NCBI GenBank assembly: GCA_019894975.1
Contig: JAGXNO010000003.1
Coordinates: 62,001 to 126,000, forward strand
Direction of reading: 5' to 3'
Source: Promethearchaeota archaeon
GTDB taxonomy: Archaea; Asgardarchaeota; Lokiarchaeia; Sigyniarchaeales; SOKP01
Length of the DNA stretch: 64,000 nt
Each line of letters starts with the position of its first letter. The first letter of the stretch is position 1. Positions 54,411 to 64,000 of this stretch are shown piece after piece. The notes beneath the pieces are model-generated. The model was not told the DNA's origin. It saw only the letters and a list, made by a program, of their open reading frames with translations, and did not search any database. Position numbers and translations under genes: made by a program.

Positions 54411-55658
54411 ATGAGTGATACAGAAATCGAAGAAAGTAATAAACAAGAAGATTTGAAAAAGAGACAACCAAGAAGGAAACAAGTTAAAAAAACCCAAGGT
54501 CAAATGATTCAAGAGTCTTTGGGATTAAATCCTGTTGATATACAGGAGATTGAAAAAAAGCTTTTTATCGTTCGTTTTCTTGATTTCTTTTCTGAAGATA
54601 CGTTAGAATTTATATTCAAGGAACGGATTATGGGACAAAATATTGAACGTTTAACAACATATCTGAGCGCTCTGCAGGTTGAAAGAGAAGAAGAAAAATT
54701 ATTAAAACAATCTTTTGATTCAAAAAATATAATTGGTATAATAGAAACCGTAAAAAATAAAGCAGAAACCTTTTCCGTTGATAAAGGAATCAAAAATAAC
54801 GTAAACAAGCGGTTAAGGAAATTAACGTTATACATTACCATACCAATATTTGTATTACTAACAGTATTTACGATATTCCCATTTTTCTCCAGTCTTTATT
54901 TTGTCTTTTTTCCGATCTTATGTGTTGTGTGTTTATTACCTCAATTAATAAGAGGAAAGGTTGTAAAAAAATGGTTTCAATTCAAGGAACAAAATAAGAA
55001 TGAGATCTACACAGAGAATAGAAATGATATTATGGTTCTAAAGAGCTTTGCAGGAGAATTATTAAACAATATAAGGTCTCGACTTTTAGAATTAGAGGTT
55101 CCTCTTCAATTAATCAAATTTACACTCTTTAGTAGGGATTATGAAAATTTGAAATTAGAAAGCCAGAAAAGCATACGAGGATTTATGCAGTATTTTTTTA
55201 CCTTTGAATATCCTCCCGGAATGGATCCTACTCCCATACCTGAGAAACTACAGCAATATCACCAACCAATTGCTACGACGAGAAAAGGTGAAAAACCTGA
55301 AAAAAATTTCATAATACTATCAGAAATGAGAGGGAGTAATGGTATTATAGACCATTTCGTTCCAACTTTAAAAGATGCTCAAGCAGAAAAAATAAATGAG
55401 TTTTTAAATGAATGTGAGTTTGTAAAAGCTCCAAATGATTTTAAAACGATTATCCCCAATTATGGAGACTCACTCGCAATATATTGTGTTTGTGGTGAAA
55501 TTGCTGAAATTGATAATGTTCAGATTTGTAATTGGAAAAATCAGTTTAAATTTTATCTGTTTGAAACAAAAGAATGTAAATGCGAAGAATCTGTTTATGC
55601 GCTTTCTTTAATGGATGATTCTATAGACGTTCCTGAACAATTTAAAGATATTTTTTAA
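54411..55658 (+). CDS. Membrane-anchored protein of unknown function
   Basis: A 415-residue protein. The N-terminus is highly charged (KRQPRRKQVKK near 18-28). Two adjacent membrane helices lie at about 141-190 (LYITIPIFVLLTVFTIF; FVFFPILCVVCLL). A 220-residue cytosolic C-terminal part ends with CVCGEI ... CKCEES, possible metal ligands. No family is recognised. Confidence 0.6.
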   Translation: MSDTEIEESNKQEDLKKRQPRRKQVKKTQGQMIQESLGLNPVDIQEIEKKLFIVRFLDFFSEDTLEFIFKERIMGQNIERLTTYLSALQVEREEEKLLKQSFDSKNIIGIIETVKNKAETFSVDKGIKNNVNKRLRKLTLYITIPIFVLLTVFTIFPFFSSLYFVFFPILCVVCLLPQLIRGKVVKKWFQFKEQNKNEIYTENRNDIMVLKSFAGELLNNIRSRLLELEVPLQLIKFTLFSRDYENLKLESQKSIRGFMQYFFTFEYPPGMDPTPIPEKLQQYHQPIATTRKGEKPEKNFIILSEMRGSNGIIDHFVPTLKDAQAEKINEFLNECEFVKAPNDFKTIIPNYGDSLAIYCVCGEIAEIDNVQICNWKNQFKFYLFETKECKCEESVYALSLMDDSIDVPEQFKDIF

Positions 55659-55667
55659 GATTTATTT

Positions 55668-57017
55668 TTATTTTCTCTTTCTTTTTGAATGCCAGTCATA
55701 AAGGAGTCTAAATCCTCTAACCGCCCGTTCAACTTCATTTTCAAATACAGGAATTCTTAATTCAGAGGCAGTTTTTACTACTCTTTTTGCACCTTCATGT
55801 TCAGCTTGGATTAATATGGTAATTATTGGTTTTTCGGGATTTGATTTTTTTATATTACTAAAAATATTGAAATCAAATTCAATTTCGGTGAAAAACTCTA
55901 AAGCTAAAATTAAACCACCTACAGCATCATCATTTAATAAAGTTTTAGAAGAAGTGTTATAAATTTCGCAAATCTTTGTACCAACAAATCTATCAGGGGG
56001 CCAATAATCGACAGGATTCCCTAAATCACAAGTAGAACCACCTACCTTCTCGAGTATTATATTTTTGTGATCGTTAGTTAATACCGCTAAAGATAGTTCC
56101 TGCTTCCGCATTTCTTTTATAATAAGATATATTGCTCCTGAGCTTGGACCTATAATCCCTAAATCTGGATTTTTAGGTTCTGGACACCACAGAAAAATCT
56201 TGGCAAACTCAAATAATTCAATATAGTTAACCACTGCAATACCCCCTGCCTTTATTAATTCTTCTTCCTTTTCATCTTCTTTTCCAACGTAGAAAAATAA
56301 CACGGGTTTAATCGGGGATAAATTTTGTACAGATTTAACTATTCTCTCTGTAATTTCTCTAAGAAAAAGTAAGATAACTCTGGTGGTCTTATCTTCTTTG
56401 AAGTAATTTAAGACATCTGCATCATCAACATCAAATCCATACCCCAAATGAATGACTTTAGAAATAGGTAAATCTTGAGGAGGATTCCACCACCCCATTG
56501 CCCCTGCTAACCCTCCAGATTGCGCTATGAAACTGATACCTTCTTTTACCTTCCTATGTTTCTGCATAAGATACTGCCTTACAGGGATTATTGATGTTGT
56601 AAAGTTATTTATAAAATTAATGATTCCAAGCATAGAAGGACCCATGTATGAAACATCATACTTCCTGCTAATTCTTGTTAAGTTTTCTATTAGTTCTGGA
56701 TCACTTGTGTCTATTCTTAATTCAGATTCAATCGCAATATTTTTAATACCAATCTTTGCTAACTTCTCAAATATATGGGATATATCTTTACCTAATACAA
56801 TAACCGCTAACTCTGGGATCTCCGGTAATTCTTCTAATGAATGATAAGATTTCACACCTAAAATTTCATCTGCATTTGGGTTTAAGATGAATACTTTTCC
56901 TCGATAAACTATCTCTAAAAGATTTTTTAGAATAGTATAACTGAAAGTATAGGCCTTTCTTGAAGCACCAACAATTAGAATGCTTTTAGGATTAAAAAAA
57001 GGTTCAAGATTTTTCAA
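55668..57017 (-). CDS. ADP-forming acyl-CoA synthetase alpha-subunit-like protein
   Basis: A 449-residue protein with a CoA-binding Rossmann domain (SILIVGASRKAYTFSYTIL, 13-30; FILNPNADEILGVKSY) followed by succinyl-CoA-ligase-like domains (IAQSGGLAGAMGWW; GFDVDDADVLNYF). This is the alpha-subunit layout of archaeal ACD, which makes ATP from acyl-CoA and ADP. The GNKADVDD-type motif is altered to GYGFDVDD, and no beta (ATP-grasp) subunit is adjacent, so it may be a divergent or regulatory member, or pair with a distant gene. Confidence 0.75.
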   Translation of the reverse strand: MKNLEPFFNPKSILIVGASRKAYTFSYTILKNLLEIVYRGKVFILNPNADEILGVKSYHSLEELPEIPELAVIVLGKDISHIFEKLAKIGIKNIAIESELRIDTSDPELIENLTRISRKYDVSYMGPSMLGIINFINNFTTSIIPVRQYLMQKHRKVKEGISFIAQSGGLAGAMGWWNPPQDLPISKVIHLGYGFDVDDADVLNYFKEDKTTRVILLFLREITERIVKSVQNLSPIKPVLFFYVGKEDEKEEELIKAGGIAVVNYIELFEFAKIFLWCPEPKNPDLGIIGPSSGAIYLIIKEMRKQELSLAVLTNDHKNIILEKVGGSTCDLGNPVDYWPPDRFVGTKICEIYNTSSKTLLNDDAVGGLILALEFFTEIEFDFNIFSNIKKSNPEKPIITILIQAEHEGAKRVVKTASELRIPVFENEVERAVRGFRLLYDWHSKRKRK

Positions 57018-57184
57018 GGTTCAACAATTAAATGGTTTTAAAATCAATTAATTTAAAGAATATACACGAACTATTATATTTTACAATTTAACCAGCCTTT
57101 CAAAATAATAAATTTGCTTAAACAATCAGAAAATTCGAATAAAAAAGAGTAGAATCTATTAACTTAATTTTATAGCTAATTCTA

Positions 57185-57817
57185 TTAGACTTTAGCAAAT
57201 TCTATTTCATAAAGAGGTATTTCTCTTCGATTCTTAGCATCGTAAAGAGGTAATCCTGATCGTTTCAAAAGTTCTGGTGTTTTATATCTAAGGATAACAA
57301 TCTGACAGGGACTTGACACCTTCATAGAAGCAATCCGAAGACGATCTCTTACGACTGCAAGGTTTCTTAGATGAGTTCCTACATCAACAATTATCTGTCC
57401 AGCTCTAACTCGCGCGGCTACCCCCATTGATCGTCCAAATGAATTTCTCATTCCTGACTGAACTCTGTCTGCTCCTGCAAAGGCTAACATCCGGTTTTCT
57501 CGAATTTTCTGAAAAGGTTTTGGTCGAATTCTCAAACGGAAGTTTTGTCTTCCTAATTTACGTTGAAGAACCCCATTGATGGTAATTCTAATTGCTTCCA
57601 GTGAATTAGAAGATATTTGAATCTGTCTGTTAACTTTAAGACCTACTACAAGTTCCCAATCTTTCCAATCCTGCTCCTTATTCCCCCCCCAAAAGCGAAC
57701 AATCTTAGATTGGGAACCTCCACGAGCATATTCACGCCGATGATTTGCTGATCTTTTATGTTGGTACGGTCTCCTCGTCCATTTACTATAACAGTGCCAT
57801 GGTCTTTTATTTGCCAC
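57185..57817 (-). CDS. rpl10e: 50S ribosomal protein uL16 (L10e)
   Basis: A 210-residue archaeal/eukaryotic L10e. MANKRPWHCYSKW, KRSANHRREYARGG and GADRVQSGMRNSFGR are family stretches. The GTG start follows an AGGTGAT ribosome binding site. The C-terminal extension beyond residue 175 is longer than in many archaea. It is monocistronic, with no other ribosomal gene nearby. Confidence 0.93.
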   Translation of the reverse strand: MANKRPWHCYSKWTRRPYQHKRSANHRREYARGGSQSKIVRFWGGNKEQDWKDWELVVGLKVNRQIQISSNSLEAIRITINGVLQRKLGRQNFRLRIRPKPFQKIRENRMLAFAGADRVQSGMRNSFGRSMGVAARVRAGQIIVDVGTHLRNLAVVRDRLRIASMKVSSPCQIVILRYKTPELLKRSGLPLYDAKNRREIPLYEIEFAKV

Positions 57818-58091
57818 CTAATCACCTATCTGGTTAATTCTCTTTAAGTTTAATAGAAAATAATTAGCTTAGTTAAATTAAGTATTTATCGTTATTTATC
57901 AAAAATAATTTAATTCTAATAAGTTTTTTGAATCTTACAGATGTTTAAAGAAGCATTATGCTTTTTAACAATAATTGGATTGAAATTTGAACTTATATAA
58001 GATTAACATATTATATAAAAATCTTGTAGGATACTAGGTTTTTGTAAGTCTAGATTTGGATTTAATCTATCATTTTATTTATATTATAATT

Positions 58092-59231
58092 ATGATTAGT
58101 ATTGACACCGCTTTCAAACAAAAAACAAAATTACTATGCAGTGGGCTATATCTGAATGAGACCTTAATCGATCATTGTAAAACTCAAGGAATTCAGATTG
58201 ATTATGGTAGGAAAGGAGGAGCAGGTCCTTCTGGAGGAAGATATTTCCTATTAGAAGATGGACTTACATTAGTAAACGTTGCACTCTGGAATAATCCGAA
58301 CACCACTGATTTGTTTTTAAAAGAAAACAGGAATGGATATTTCGAAGTTTATAATGAGGGGAGTAATCAGTTATTTGGGAAACTAAAGCTTATCCAAAAT
58401 CCTCTTTTTTATAATCCAAAATATCTTACGTCCGATGGAATTCCAATGAAAAAAATTGCTTTAGTACATGGAGTTGATTGCCTTTCTAGTACAATTTATC
58501 AAAAATGTGTCTACTGGGCGTGTGGAGAAGCGTGTTCCTTCTGCGGAATTGAAGTAAGCTTACAAAATGATGCAACACTCGAAGAAAAAAATGCTAAGCA
58601 GATGTCAGAAGTTATCACTGCAGCTAAAAAAGAGGGACGATGCAATCACATGACTTTAACAAGTGGTACAGATGAATCTAAAGATAAGGGGGCAAAAAGA
58701 TATATTGAAATATTACAAGGAATAAAGAAGAACTATAATGATCTCCCATTACATGTTCAGATTGAAGCTTTAGAAGATTTAGAATATATTAACAAATTAA
58801 AAGAAGCAGGAGCAGATACTATTGGAATTCACATTGAAGTTCTTAATGAGCAATTGAGAAGAGACATTACACCGGGAAAATTTCATCTTTCTTATCAACT
58901 TTTTGAAGAAAATTGGAAACATGCTATTGAAGTGTTTGGTCAAAATCAAGTGAGTAGCTATGTTTTGACTGGATTAGGGGAAAAAAAAGCTGATTTTCTT
59001 AAAGATGTAGAAAAACTTGTTTCAGTGGGAGTCATTCCATATATAACACCAGTTAGATCTATCCCCGGAAAACATAATTTACCTTTAACGGATTATAATG
59101 TATTGTTGGAGGTATATCAAAGAACTGGTGAATTGATGAAGGAGTATGGGCTTAATCCATTAAAAAACAAAGCAGGATGTGTTCGTTGTGGGGGTTGCTC
59201 AGCTATCAAAGAAGCATATAGAGTAGCTTAA
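58092..59231 (+). CDS. Radical SAM protein (MSMEG_0568-like)
   Basis: A 379-residue radical SAM enzyme. The cluster motif is CGEACSFC (CxxxCxxC, about residue 152). The opening IDYGRKGGAGPSGGRYFLL (about 37) is like the MSMEG_0568 group. The end has CVRCGGCSA, which may bind a second cluster or metal. The product is unknown. ATG 58092 is chosen because the longer frame from 58056 adds 12 hydrophobic residues without family support. Confidence 0.78.
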   Translation: MISIDTAFKQKTKLLCSGLYLNETLIDHCKTQGIQIDYGRKGGAGPSGGRYFLLEDGLTLVNVALWNNPNTTDLFLKENRNGYFEVYNEGSNQLFGKLKLIQNPLFYNPKYLTSDGIPMKKIALVHGVDCLSSTIYQKCVYWACGEACSFCGIEVSLQNDATLEEKNAKQMSEVITAAKKEGRCNHMTLTSGTDESKDKGAKRYIEILQGIKKNYNDLPLHVQIEALEDLEYINKLKEAGADTIGIHIEVLNEQLRRDITPGKFHLSYQLFEENWKHAIEVFGQNQVSSYVLTGLGEKKADFLKDVEKLVSVGVIPYITPVRSIPGKHNLPLTDYNVLLEVYQRTGELMKEYGLNPLKNKAGCVRCGGCSAIKEAYRVA

Positions 59232-59479
59232 ATTTTAAAGAGGCTATGAAAATAATACCTTTTACTAGCTTTTGTAAATTATTTTCACTTATTTATTTAT
59301 GAATTTTATAAATTATGTAATTTACAATTGGATGATTATTAATTTAAACCATTCAATGATTAAGAATATACCTAATGAAGATTTTAATCCCCAATAACAA
59401 TAAATTTAAATATTTTTTATAATCTATTTTCAAATATATTGAAATAAGTAATATATACTACAACGGTTTGTGAGTTTAA

Positions 59480-60412
59480 ATGATAGAATTGATGTTTAAA
59501 ATTGGATCCCCATTAGTTTTATTGATACTTCTTATAATTATTCTAATTAGCGGAAGGTCAAATAGAAGAGCAGAACAAGAATTCATGTCTAGTGATGATT
59601 TTATAAAAGATTGGCTAAAAGATCACGGGCAAGCTCGTAAGGTGGAAGAACAATTAGCTAAAATGAAGAAGGATCCCGCAGGTCGAGTATATATGCCATT
59701 AACTTATAAAGGTGCAAAAATCTTTATAAAATGGGGTTTAAGCCCCAATAAAGTATCTATTATGAATTTGTTATTTTCATTCTTGATATTTTATGGTGTG
59801 GTATTAGTGGGCCAAGGACATACGCTAGACATTCTTACTCAACAACCAATCTATGGATTCTGGCTTGTTCCTCTTGCCTTATTAGTTTTATTTACGGGAT
59901 TGATCGATGGAATTGATGGTGCTATAGCAAGATTACTAGATACAAAGTCTAAAAGTGGAGCGTGGTTCGATAATATAATAGATAGAGTTAGTGATACATT
60001 AATGTTGGTATGTTTAATTCCAACTAACCTTTCAATCTTATCTGGCAGTGGGTACGATTTCAAATGGGTGATTTGGACGAACATATTTATAATCTTCCTC
60101 TATGAATATATGAGAGCTAGACATGAGGGTTTAGGTTTACATGAAACCAAGCCATTTGTTGGGGAAAGAGTAACAAGAATATCAATAATCTGTACATTTT
60201 TTGCAATTTATGGGGTTTCAAGCCTTGCAGTACTCATTACAAATTTAATTAATCCCGATACCGCGTCAATCTGGGAATCTTCCCATACAGGAATAACTAC
60301 ATGGTGTATGTTCATTTTTCAAATCACTTTGTTACTTATTATGCTATATTCCGTAATAGGATTTGGAAAATATATCTGGAAAAACCTAAAAAAAATGGAT
60401 AACGAAAACTAG
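59480..60412 (+). CDS. CDP-alcohol phosphatidyltransferase
   Basis: A 310-residue membrane protein with about six helices. The signature D-G-x2-A-R-x8-G-x3-D-x3-D is intact in DGAIARLLDTKSKSGAWFDN and IIDRVSD (about 150-175). It joins a CDP-linked lipid or alcohol to an acceptor alcohol in phospholipid head-group synthesis, such as archaetidyl-inositol or similar. The GT2 gene follows by 16 bp, so they are one operon. Confidence 0.9.
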   Translation: MIELMFKIGSPLVLLILLIIILISGRSNRRAEQEFMSSDDFIKDWLKDHGQARKVEEQLAKMKKDPAGRVYMPLTYKGAKIFIKWGLSPNKVSIMNLLFSFLIFYGVVLVGQGHTLDILTQQPIYGFWLVPLALLVLFTGLIDGIDGAIARLLDTKSKSGAWFDNIIDRVSDTLMLVCLIPTNLSILSGSGYDFKWVIWTNIFIIFLYEYMRARHEGLGLHETKPFVGERVTRISIICTFFAIYGVSSLAVLITNLINPDTASIWESSHTGITTWCMFIFQITLLLIMLYSVIGFGKYIWKNLKKMDNEN

Positions 60413-60428
60413 ATATGAGATATAAATA

Positions 60429-61781
60429 ATGAAATTATCAAAACTTCTATTATATGGATCTATATGTGTAGTATTTTTTGTTCTCTTACACATGTATCTC
60501 CCACCAATTTTTTCATCAGGTGTGAAAAGAGCTATTGATCGATTTATTCTTGATCCCTTAACTAATTGGTTATTTGTATTTCCCCTATTCGGCTTAATAA
60601 TGTTACTAGGATTTGTAATTTATTATATGATTCATTTCTTAGCATCTTTTGGGAGAGGATATAAAGTTAAGAACGAATATAACGCGAAGGTTAGTATATT
60701 AATCGCATCTAAAAATGAAAAGATACTATTGGAAAGAACATTAAATTCTATCCTTAAATCAACTTATCCAAAGGAGAATATCCAGATAATCATAATAACA
60801 AGCGGATCAACAGATGATACAACAGAATTTTCAAAAAACTTTGCTAAAGAAAATAATATGATAGATATCGAGGTTTTATCGGAAAATCTTCCTAAAATGG
60901 GAAAGCCTCCAGCCTTAAATTATGGATTAAAATATGTAAAAAATGATATCGTTGTACTCTATGATTCTGGATGCATTTTAGAGCCAAAAGCTCTTAGTAA
61001 TTTGATAGCACCATTTCAAGATGACAAGATTAAGGCAGTCATTGGACCCGTTTTGGTAGAAAATTGGAAGATAAACAAATTAACTCGAGGGATTTATCTT
61101 GATTACGCTATGATTTCTGGTGGAGGTATCTCATTCGAGATTAAAAATCGGTTAGGATCGTCTGCTTATGCATTTGGGAGAAATTTTGCAGTAACTACTA
61201 AGCAACTTCTAAAATATGGAGGTTTTAATGAAGATTCAATGACAGAGGATCTTTATCTTTCGGTATTACTAAATTTAGATGGGATTAACATATTTTTTTC
61301 ACCAAAAGCAAGAGTTTTTGAATATGTGCCCACTAAATGGAAAATATTAGTAAAGCAACGTACGCGATGGCTTGCAGGATATGTTTTTGATATGCCACAA
61401 TTAATGTCTATGAAAGGCGAAGAAAAAAGCGGAAAATCAATTATTATCTCAAGAAATATGACAATGATGCTTATTGGAAATTTAGATACGTGGATCCCTA
61501 TTGTAATAGGATTTGCAATATTACAATTTCTAACTGGAGAGTGGTATTTATTAACTTGGACCCTCTCCTGTTTAATCTTTCAATTTGGGTTCTTATTTAA
61601 TGCTGTGCGTAAATATGGTGATGGTCATTATAGTATTTTGTTCTTTTTTCTCGTTAGCGCATTTATCCATCTTTATATGTTTTTACGACAGTTCCGACTT
61701 CCAAAGGAGATCAGTTGGGAAAAAACTCCCATGATTTTAGAAAAACAAGAAGATGAAATTAAAGCTCTATCAGGTAAATAA
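60429..61781 (+). CDS. Membrane family-2 glycosyltransferase
   Basis: A 450-residue protein: two N-terminal helices, a GT-A catalytic domain (VSILIASKNEKILLERTLNS; IIITSGSTDDT; VLYDSGCIL at the DxD position; MTEDLYLS; RTRWLAGYVF with the QxxRW-like motif) and C-terminal helices. The layout resembles processive GT2 enzymes that make or extrude polysaccharides. The DxD is replaced by DSG. It shares an operon with the phosphatidyltransferase and perhaps the LuxE-like gene. Confidence 0.87.
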   Translation: MKLSKLLLYGSICVVFFVLLHMYLPPIFSSGVKRAIDRFILDPLTNWLFVFPLFGLIMLLGFVIYYMIHFLASFGRGYKVKNEYNAKVSILIASKNEKILLERTLNSILKSTYPKENIQIIIITSGSTDDTTEFSKNFAKENNMIDIEVLSENLPKMGKPPALNYGLKYVKNDIVVLYDSGCILEPKALSNLIAPFQDDKIKAVIGPVLVENWKINKLTRGIYLDYAMISGGGISFEIKNRLGSSAYAFGRNFAVTTKQLLKYGGFNEDSMTEDLYLSVLLNLDGINIFFSPKARVFEYVPTKWKILVKQRTRWLAGYVFDMPQLMSMKGEEKSGKSIIISRNMTMMLIGNLDTWIPIVIGFAILQFLTGEWYLLTWTLSCLIFQFGFLFNAVRKYGDGHYSILFFFLVSAFIHLYMFLRQFRLPKEISWEKTPMILEKQEDEIKALSGK

Positions 61782-61836
61782 TCTTTTTATTTTTTTATTG
61801 TTTTATTATTTCTAAAAATAATCTTTATTTGTTAAA

Positions 61837-63135
61837 ATGTTAAAGTTGAAAGATCACCTACCCGACGAGCTAAGAACAAAATATTTTGATTTTGAATCTC
61901 GTGACTACTCTGATGATAAATTTTGTAACGATTTGTTGGATCAATTAAAATTATCTTATAAAAATTGTAATTATTTTAAGGAAAAGCTCTGTAAGAAATT
62001 CGAGTTTGCTATTCCTGATGAGTTAACCGTTGAAGATTTAGATAAAATCCCATTTATTCCAACAGAAGCTTATAAAAAATCAGCAAACAGAACTCTTCTG
62101 TTACTGAAAGTTCCCCTTGATGATATCACGCTTTTTTCTTGTTCATCTTCTACTACTGGAGATCCTTCGATTGTACCTCGGTCATTGGAAGATTTTGATC
62201 AAATACAATATAATTCAATTAAAGTCTTCACAGAATTTTTTGATTGGAAGGATCTAAAAGTAGGCTCGAAGAGATGCTTAGTGTTCAACTTTGCTCCAGA
62301 TCGCTTTTTCATGTCATTAATGGCTAAACGGACTTTAAAAGAATTTGAATACGTTGACAAAACTCGTTATTTTACAGCATGCATGAACAAACCCTGGGAA
62401 TATTATGGACATGAAGAATATATGGTAAAATTTAAACTTTTAAAAACAATTTGGGCAATAATTTCAACGTTTTCAGTAAGAGGAGGTTTTATTTTAGACG
62501 TTAGTAAAATGTTAAAGATGGTGAGCAAAATTTTAAAGAAAGGGTCTTGGAAAGACACAGAGGTGAGTAGAATTATATTTGGTGGAAGTCCTCTTTTAAT
62601 GAATAATATGTTTGAGAAACGGTTGCTAAAAGAAAATGAATTCTTTGATCTTGATGGAAAATCTTTTGTTGGCTGTGGTGGTGGAGGATGGGATGGTATT
62701 AAAGGTGAAGCGAAGATGGATCGAGTGAATAAAGTTAAATTTATTGAAAATTATGAAAAAGTCTTTAATATTAAACCAAAAAATATCTCCGATATTTATG
62801 CATTCACCGAAGGACCAACTCTTTTTGGAGGACATTGGTCTGAGAAATATCAAGATTTTTTACTACACTGTCCTGATACTTCTCGAATAATTGTAAGGGA
62901 TCTTGAAAATTTAGAAGCTGTTAATAATGGAGAAGAAGGACTATTAGAAGTTCTTACACCTTATGGGGTTAATGGTACAATTAATCAAGCGGTTTTAGTT
63001 GATGATATTGTAGACTTAATCTCACAAACGAAGTGTCCAGAGTGTGGTTATGAAGGAGCTACCTTTCGGATAATAGGGAGACTAAAAAATGCTCAAGGAA
63101 AAAGCTGTTCTTCTTTGATTGATTGGATCTATTAA
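61837..63135 (+). CDS. LuxE-like acyl-protein synthetase/ANL-family adenylating enzyme
   Basis: A 432-residue member of the LuxE/PaaK-like group. FSCSSSTTGDPSIVPRS (about 103-119) is the P-loop-like adenylation motif; GGSPLLMN, GCGGGGWDG and IYAFTEGPTLFGG are further ANL-type segments; CPECGYEG near the end can bind zinc. LuxE activates fatty acids as acyl-AMP or thioester. Placed 55 bp after the GT2 gene, it may serve lipid or polymer modification. Confidence 0.82.
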   Translation: MLKLKDHLPDELRTKYFDFESRDYSDDKFCNDLLDQLKLSYKNCNYFKEKLCKKFEFAIPDELTVEDLDKIPFIPTEAYKKSANRTLLLLKVPLDDITLFSCSSSTTGDPSIVPRSLEDFDQIQYNSIKVFTEFFDWKDLKVGSKRCLVFNFAPDRFFMSLMAKRTLKEFEYVDKTRYFTACMNKPWEYYGHEEYMVKFKLLKTIWAIISTFSVRGGFILDVSKMLKMVSKILKKGSWKDTEVSRIIFGGSPLLMNNMFEKRLLKENEFFDLDGKSFVGCGGGGWDGIKGEAKMDRVNKVKFIENYEKVFNIKPKNISDIYAFTEGPTLFGGHWSEKYQDFLLHCPDTSRIIVRDLENLEAVNNGEEGLLEVLTPYGVNGTINQAVLVDDIVDLISQTKCPECGYEGATFRIIGRLKNAQGKSCSSLIDWIY

Positions 63136-63203
63136 TCCTACTAGGATTTATGACACTCTTTTTACTTATAATTACTTTAGTTAAAAAAATAAAAAATAAA
63201 AAA

Positions 63204-64000
63204 TTATTCATCTACAAGTCCATATTTTGAAAGTCCTTTTCTCATATCAGCTTGAAAAGCCCCAGGAGTCCCTTCTATGAACGCGTTAGTTATATCTTGA
63301 TTCTCAACAATAGTTGAAGCTCTTTTATTTGCTTTCTCTTCGGCAAGTGATGAAATTGCCATTCTTGCCATCTGTTGAAACTGAGGGGGTGATAACTCAA
63401 TAAGAGCTTCAAAAATTTCCTTTGTCTCGCTATCCCAATCTAGCCCGGATTTTTTAAGTTCCTTTGGTTTAGCTGATTCGAGCCCAAATTCACGACTGGT
63501 CACAATATCATCCATATACTCTTTTAATGATACCACATATCTTTGAGATTCTTCACTGTTTAGCTTTACTGCTTTTTTTGCCCATTCTTCACAATAATTA
63601 CATTCATTACACATTGCTAAGCAGTTTTGCTTCTTAAAAAAGTCTATGAACCCATCCAATTTGGTGTTGTCAATTATTAGTTTAGATTTTGATTCTTCAC
63701 CAATTGTTTCAGTTAATTTCACATTGGGGTCTTTTTGTTCTAAACCCCCAAAAGACATTGAGAATCCTTGAATTATATCTATAAGATTTCCATCGTACTT
63801 TCGCGAAGAGAAAGCTTTTACAGATCTAGCAATCCATTGGGTTGACATACGGCGACCAGCTATTTTAAAATTATCTATTCCAATCGCTTCATAATGAGAC
63901 AAATCTTCAGGTCGAACCCATCTTGCTTTGATAACTTCAGTAGGATCAGAGAATTTGATAATACTACAGTTTAAGATGCACGTATCAATATAGTTACGCT
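63204..64000 (-). CDS. Peptidase U32-like protein, 5' part beyond the window
   Basis: The frame is open to the right edge; the visible 264 residues are the C-terminal part. DTCILNCS, KARWVRPEDLSHYEAIGID and NFKIAGRRMS are stretches like those in U32-type peptidases and related hydroxylation proteins, which bind a cluster through cysteines. Later cysteines (CLAMCNECNYC) form a second possible metal site. The TTG at 63902 is internal, not the start. Function remains tentative. Confidence 0.55.
   Translation of the reverse strand, partial: RNYIDTCILNCSIIKFSDPTEVIKARWVRPEDLSHYEAIGIDNFKIAGRRMSTQWIARSVKAFSSRKYDGNLIDIIQGFSMSFGGLEQKDPNVKLTETIGEESKSKLIIDNTKLDGFIDFFKKQNCLAMCNECNYCEEWAKKAVKLNSEESQRYVVSLKEYMDDIVTSREFGLESAKPKELKKSGLDWDSETKEIFEALIELSPPQFQQMARMAISSLAEEKANKRASTIVENQDITNAFIEGTPGAFQADMRKGLSKYGLVDE

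Noticed and set aside
1..64000. tRNA, rRNA, CRISPR, insertion sequence or prophage
   Set aside because: No T-loop-like tRNA end, no regularly spaced array, no transposase or integrase frame and no terminal inverted repeats were seen.

Overview
The window reads as a chromosomal contig from an Asgard archaeon, most likely Lokiarchaeota-like. It is AT-rich. It carries an archaeal-type ribosomal protein uL16/L10e, GGTGA-type ribosome binding sites and three eukaryote-like or MglA-like small GTPases, one of them a Rag/Gtr-type GTPase with an apparent C-terminal roadblock-like domain. It also has TPR and HEAT scaffolds, an archaeal heterodisulfide-reductase (Hdr) gene complement, and selenocysteine genes with a eukaryote-like SECIS element. 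No rRNA, tRNA, CRISPR array or insertion sequence was recognised. The lineage is inferred from gene content.

Layout. 1-16.5 kb: a mixed metabolic and signalling region with two GNAT genes (one cut by the window edge, one frameshifted), an enolase-superfamily enzyme, an M28-like aminopeptidase, an MFS transporter, a TPR protein beside a small GTPase, an HD-domain protein with a threonine dehydratase and a zinc-type dehydrogenase in one likely operon, a membrane acyltransferase-like protein and an enoyl-CoA hydratase. 16.5-36.6 kb: a 20-kb minus-strand redox island, interrupted only by a plus-strand carboxylesterase. It holds four HdrA genes, three MvhD genes, two HdrC-HdrB fusions (HdrD-like) and two FrhB-like flavoproteins. 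37-45.5 kb: surface and membrane proteins (a seven-repeat beta-propeller, two other secreted proteins with a C-terminal PGY-TM-basic tail), an SDR with a PadR regulator, and a HEAT-repeat protein. 45.6-54.2 kb: a third FrhB-like protein followed by the Rag-type GTPase, Tag glycosylase, a receiver and kinase-like pair, an arrestin-like candidate, an MglA-like GTPase and a NifU-type scaffold. 54.4-64 kb: a membrane protein, a CoA-ligase alpha-like protein, uL16, a radical SAM enzyme, a CDP-alcohol phosphatidyltransferase/GT2/LuxE-like set and a partial U32-like gene.

Most striking result. The bicistron at 36643-34220 (minus) is broken by in-frame UGA codons only: four in hdrA (codons 16, 51, 76, 201) and two in mvhD (codons 16, 67). 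Every one aligns with a cysteine in the paralogues a few kilobases away. Immediately after mvhD lies a hairpin with a UGA/GA tandem-sheared core, a 9-bp helix and an A-rich apical loop, which is the layout of a eukaryotic-type SECIS. Only 3 nt separate hdrA from mvhD, so one element may serve six UGA codons in two cistrons. The SECIS core also contains the terminal UGA of mvhD.

How the genes may work together. The Hdr proteins resemble the flavin-based electron-bifurcating HdrABC-MvhD systems of methanogens. No hydrogenase subunit is present; instead FrhB-type proteins sit beside the Hdr genes, which suggests F420 or another soluble carrier as electron partner. The Cys-type and Sec-type modules probably serve related reactions under different conditions.
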